Assembly (NCBI RefSeq): GCF_023715465.1
Contig: NZ_JAMBOE010000001.1
Span: 62,001 to 126,000, forward strand
From: Paenibacillus macerans
GTDB taxonomy: Bacteria; Bacillota; Bacilli; Paenibacillales; Paenibacillaceae
Direction of reading: 5' to 3'
Length of the DNA: 64,000 nucleotides
In this document: one piece after another, positions 60,885 to 64,000 of the stretch
How the letters are laid out: each line of letters begins with the position of its first letter
Numbering within the stretch: position 1 is the first letter of the stretch
Position numbers and translations under genes: made by a program
The notes under the pieces: generated by a model
What the model was told of the DNA's origin: nothing
Seen by the model: only the letters and a program-made list of their open reading frames with translations
The model's database searches: none

Positions 60885-63800
60885 TTACTCCCCCAGACTT
60901 CGAAGCATATTTAATAAAGTTTCTCTTATTGCATCATTTGAAATATTCTTTTTAGCTACTGCCGTCTGTATGATGCTGTTCATACATATTTCTAGAGAAT
61001 TGTTATCATAAGGAATACTAGGAATCATAATTGACTCTTCTGGTTCTTGTTCTGCGTTAGCAGTAGAAGATCCAAAATTCATTACTGCTTGATGTTCTTT
61101 AATAATTGGTCTTGCTTGAAACCTTAATTTTTCTGCCCTGAATTTATATTTTCGTACGAATCCGTTTCTATTCTGGTCATCAACACTAACTAATTGCAAG
61201 ATAAATTCATCAAGAAATGGAGTATAGCTCATCTCGTCTTTTATCTCATTAGGGGTGCTACTTAATGGGTTACTACCATCATCCGTGTAAAGTATAGTGT
61301 AATTATCATTCGGACACTTAATTGTTATAGAACCCTTCTGAAAATAATAAATATCTTGATTACCCTCTGGGACTTTTATCCAGGTATCAGGGATAAGCAA
61401 TATTGGATCTTCAACATCAATTACATTTTGTTCGACAAATAATTTTGCATATTTAATCTTATGAATTAAGTCAGCGGTCTTATCTGTAGACCAATCGAGC
61501 ACTTTTTGTTGTACAAGCTGTTCTGGCATATCTAGTGCCAATGTTTGTCCAGCGTTGATACACGAGGAAGCATTATTAACAACTATTTTACTATCAGGGA
61601 TATGCTTTTGAAATTCAGTATCCTTCTGTATCTCAGTAAGGGAATCATACCAATTGATTAGGCTCTTTCTAGCTGCTTCTTCAGTATATTTACCACTATA
61701 GCTTGGATTAAAAAGATTAGTGACTTGTTTGAAAATATTATCCAAAATTTTCTGGTATGTATTAGTCATTTCAATCTTGGCTGACCTTAGAAAATCTAAG
61801 ACACCTTCAACAGTAGAGTCCGTCAACAAGTCATTCTCCGCACGCCCAATTATGGTTTGCAGCTTACAAATAATAAAGTTAGGCATTGAATTGTTTTTCA
61901 TACTTGAGAAAACATTAATAAGATTATGAAAGCGTGTATCAGTGTAAACAGAACTTATTTTGGATACATTAGGTAGCGATTCGTACCATTTCATTAATTG
62001 CGAATAACATTGGTCTATAGTAATGTTCTTTGTTACTGGTATTGTCTCATAAATTTGATATATCGAATTCACAAAATTCTTTTCAATCTCTGTTAACTGC
62101 AAAATATCAATTACTGCATTCGGATATTTCCTCTTTACTATTAAATCCTCAAGTTCGGAATAAGAATTAATCTTCAAAATATCAGGTGAATTCGGCGTTG
62201 ATTTCAAATATAGTGCATTGTCGTAGTATCGTAAGATTACAGAAAAATAAAGTAAGAACGCATATCGCCCGACTCCATATTCTTGCGCTATTTTTATGAT
62301 ATTCGAAAAAGGAATACTCTTTTGTTTATCTTCAATTTCTAAAAACATTGCAGTCAATGCCGGTAGTGAATCACGATAGGACGCAAAATCAGTATTGAAT
62401 TTACCTTTATAGATATTCTTGTTCTGTTCTACTGTTACTAGCACATTTTTCGCAGCTAACACGGAGTGAAATACCCTCATATCTGATGTATCTTGAGCTT
62501 TAGAGGTATCCCACGATAATTCATGTTCAAAATCCAATAACCTATCAACAGCGTCTTTCAGCGCATTTTGACCATTTTTTTCAATACTATGATTTTTGTT
62601 TAGGTCAGGGTGTTTAATTCTGGAGCGTTTATTTTCATATAATTTTTGTAAAACAATGCTTACAGCAGAGTGTTCATCTTTAGAAACTTGAACAACATTT
62701 CCTTCTTTCTCAGACCAAATAATATTTTTCTGATCAGAATATTGGTTCAATTGATCTGCGATAAGTTTTGCTTGATAGTTCTTCTTATCTTGAACTAGTG
62801 CAAATTCTTGTTCCGAAATCGACGAATTTGATATATGCTCTAAGGCAATATATTTCGCCACATGTTCTTTTACAAGAATATCGTTTCGAGGTACTCCTAT
62901 TAGGATGCGAGAGTTTTTATTATGCATCGCTATGGATCTCGCCTTATCCCTCTCTTCTAATGACTCACAAATCACGACAATTGAAATACCTTCATATGAT
63001 TTTGTATAATCTTGTTCCTCAAACATTTTTTTGAGGATTTTCTCAAAGAAATTCTTACCTTCTAGCTCTTTAACAGTTGCAAAGACACGTAAAAACCGTT
63101 TGTCTTCAGTCCAGTCTAAATTGTATGCCTTTCCATAGTAGAAATCATCCCGGAAAATCTGATACAATTCGGAATGATCTCTAATCTTACCTATGCGAGT
63201 AAATTCATCTACTACATTGAAATTGTAGTGTTCTTCCTTAGAAACATAATCTTCAACTAACCCATCAATATCTAATAAATCATTTTTCTTAAACTCATAA
63301 GCATCAGACTGTTTATTGTAAAACAAAATATGCTTGTCTGCTAAATACTTTAAGATGGATTTAATCTTAGCTGCAAGTTCAGGAAACAGATTAGCATTCG
63401 CATTTAATCCAAATAAAATATTAGTCGCATTTGGGACAACATTGGCTAAATGATAAAGAACCAAAGTTTGTAGAATTCGCTCTGCCCAAAGTTCATTTTC
63501 GTCAACAATTAATGTTTTCTCTTTGGCGTGGACTTTTTTCCATTCTCTCAAAGATGCTTCAAAATTTCTGATTATCGTTTTTTTGCTGTCTGGAAGTTCA
63601 AGGTTATCAGAACTAATTAACTGGCTGAAGTATCTAAATAAATAGTCAACCGTATAAAAATTCAGATTTCCTTTATCGTCCAATATTTCATGTGTATGAG
63701 TATACCAGTTATAAGAACCCTCATCGCTACTATTACGATAAGCCTTAGTGAAGAAGGTAAATACGGAACGATTATTAGACGCAATATCTTTTGACAGCTC

Positions 63801-64000
63801 GAGAAGAACGTGAGTAGCCATTGGATGCATCGGATAAATATTTTCAATAATTTTTTCCCTGAGCTTTTTCCCTGAACCGGACAGGTGTGAAAAGATTTCA
63901 TGTTCTCTGCACGATTGTGTCAGAGAATCAAAGACATTACGGTTTGGGCGAATATATTGCTTCCATGTTTCAGAGTTTTTATCTGGAATTACTATCGCTG
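60885..64000 (-). CDS. brxC: BrxC/PglY-like P-loop ATPase, 5' part beyond the window
   Basis: 1,038 codons are open from the window edge to 60885; the ATG at 63830 is internal, because the frame continues upstream (REKIIENIYPMHPMATHVLL). The YPMHPMATHVLLELSKDIAS segment followed by NNRSVFTFF is typical of large BrxC/PglY-type and DUF6079-like ATPases. The Walker A motif would lie outside the window. Near the C-terminus a FN3/chitobiase-C-like strand pattern appears (NYTILYTDDGSNPLSSTPNE). It is the first visible gene of the pglZ-brxL operon. Total length probably exceeds 1,100 residues. Confidence 0.83.
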   Translation of the reverse strand, partial: AIVIPDKNSETWKQYIRPNRNVFDSLTQSCREHEIFSHLSGSGKKLREKIIENIYPMHPMATHVLLELSKDIASNNRSVFTFFTKAYRNSSDEGSYNWYTHTHEILDDKGNLNFYTVDYLFRYFSQLISSDNLELPDSKKTIIRNFEASLREWKKVHAKEKTLIVDENELWAERILQTLVLYHLANVVPNATNILFGLNANANLFPELAAKIKSILKYLADKHILFYNKQSDAYEFKKNDLLDIDGLVEDYVSKEEHYNFNVVDEFTRIGKIRDHSELYQIFRDDFYYGKAYNLDWTEDKRFLRVFATVKELEGKNFFEKILKKMFEEQDYTKSYEGISIVVICESLEERDKARSIAMHNKNSRILIGVPRNDILVKEHVAKYIALEHISNSSISEQEFALVQDKKNYQAKLIADQLNQYSDQKNIIWSEKEGNVVQVSKDEHSAVSIVLQKLYENKRSRIKHPDLNKNHSIEKNGQNALKDAVDRLLDFEHELSWDTSKAQDTSDMRVFHSVLAAKNVLVTVEQNKNIYKGKFNTDFASYRDSLPALTAMFLEIEDKQKSIPFSNIIKIAQEYGVGRYAFLLYFSVILRYYDNALYLKSTPNSPDILKINSYSELEDLIVKRKYPNAVIDILQLTEIEKNFVNSIYQIYETIPVTKNITIDQCYSQLMKWYESLPNVSKISSVYTDTRFHNLINVFSSMKNNSMPNFIICKLQTIIGRAENDLLTDSTVEGVLDFLRSAKIEMTNTYQKILDNIFKQVTNLFNPSYSGKYTEEAARKSLINWYDSLTEIQKDTEFQKHIPDSKIVVNNASSCINAGQTLALDMPEQLVQQKVLDWSTDKTADLIHKIKYAKLFVEQNVIDVEDPILLIPDTWIKVPEGNQDIYYFQKGSITIKCPNDNYTILYTDDGSNPLSSTPNEIKDEMSYTPFLDEFILQLVSVDDQNRNGFVRKYKFRAEKLRFQARPIIKEHQAVMNFGSSTANAEQEPEESIMIPSIPYDNNSLEICMNSIIQTAVAKKNISNDAIRETLLNMLRSLGE

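Overview
The window looks like a chromosomal segment of a Paenibacillus-type member of the Bacillota. The reasons are strong AGGAGG-type ribosome binding sites, frequent TTG and GTG starts, sigma-A promoters, PTS, AraC and BlaI style control, YesM-type kinase debris, an LXG-like type VII toxin and a holin-like small toxin. Species cannot be fixed from sequence alone. No rRNA, tRNA or CRISPR array was seen.

Left part (1-28.9 kb) is mostly orderly metabolic and sensory gene sets. A sugar operon reads leftward (PfkB kinase, PTS EIIBC, beta-propeller glycosidase, LacI regulator) from a clear promoter with an operator array. Then come an MFS exporter, a tyrosine recombinase boxed by near-perfect 28-bp inverted repeats, and a compact signalling operon (HD-GYP, CheW, CheA, MCP). 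A BlaI/BlaR1-like pair and a small unknown gene follow; a palindrome lies before blaI and a matching one before the small gene. Next are an EamA transporter behind an attenuator-like leader, an AraC regulator, an epoxide hydrolase, and a Gfo/Idh - ThuA - isomerase - Gfo/Idh sugar operon with its own AraC regulator. This part ends with a TPP-dependent oxidase and an S9 peptidase with an unusual C-terminal extension.

Middle part (29-54 kb) is accessory and decaying: many small leftward genes (GNAT, Nudix, methyltransferases), at least eight broken genes, IS remnants, and a family of about 150-200 bp intergenic repeats. A 990-bp element with 6-bp target duplications splits a DUF5680 gene. A polymorphic-toxin locus (adaptor, LXG-like toxin with two peptidoglycan-binding domains and a deaminase-like tip, immunity gene) is followed by an orphan toxin tip and a truncated Imm7 gene. 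An intact small-protein plus retropepsin-like pair has a decayed second copy 10.6 kb away. A MalT-like LuxR regulator sits upstream of DUF4386 and NmrA-type genes.

Right end (54.4-64 kb) is a leftward anti-phage island and the most interesting part. A BREX type 4-like core (BrxC-like ATPase running off the window, PglZ, a short BrxL-like AAA protein) is followed, after a terminator, by a three-gene module of a small MGTS-starting protein, a QueC-like protein and a TatD-like nuclease. That module resembles the Qat defence system without its ATPase QatA. The combination suggests a composite or hybrid defence system.
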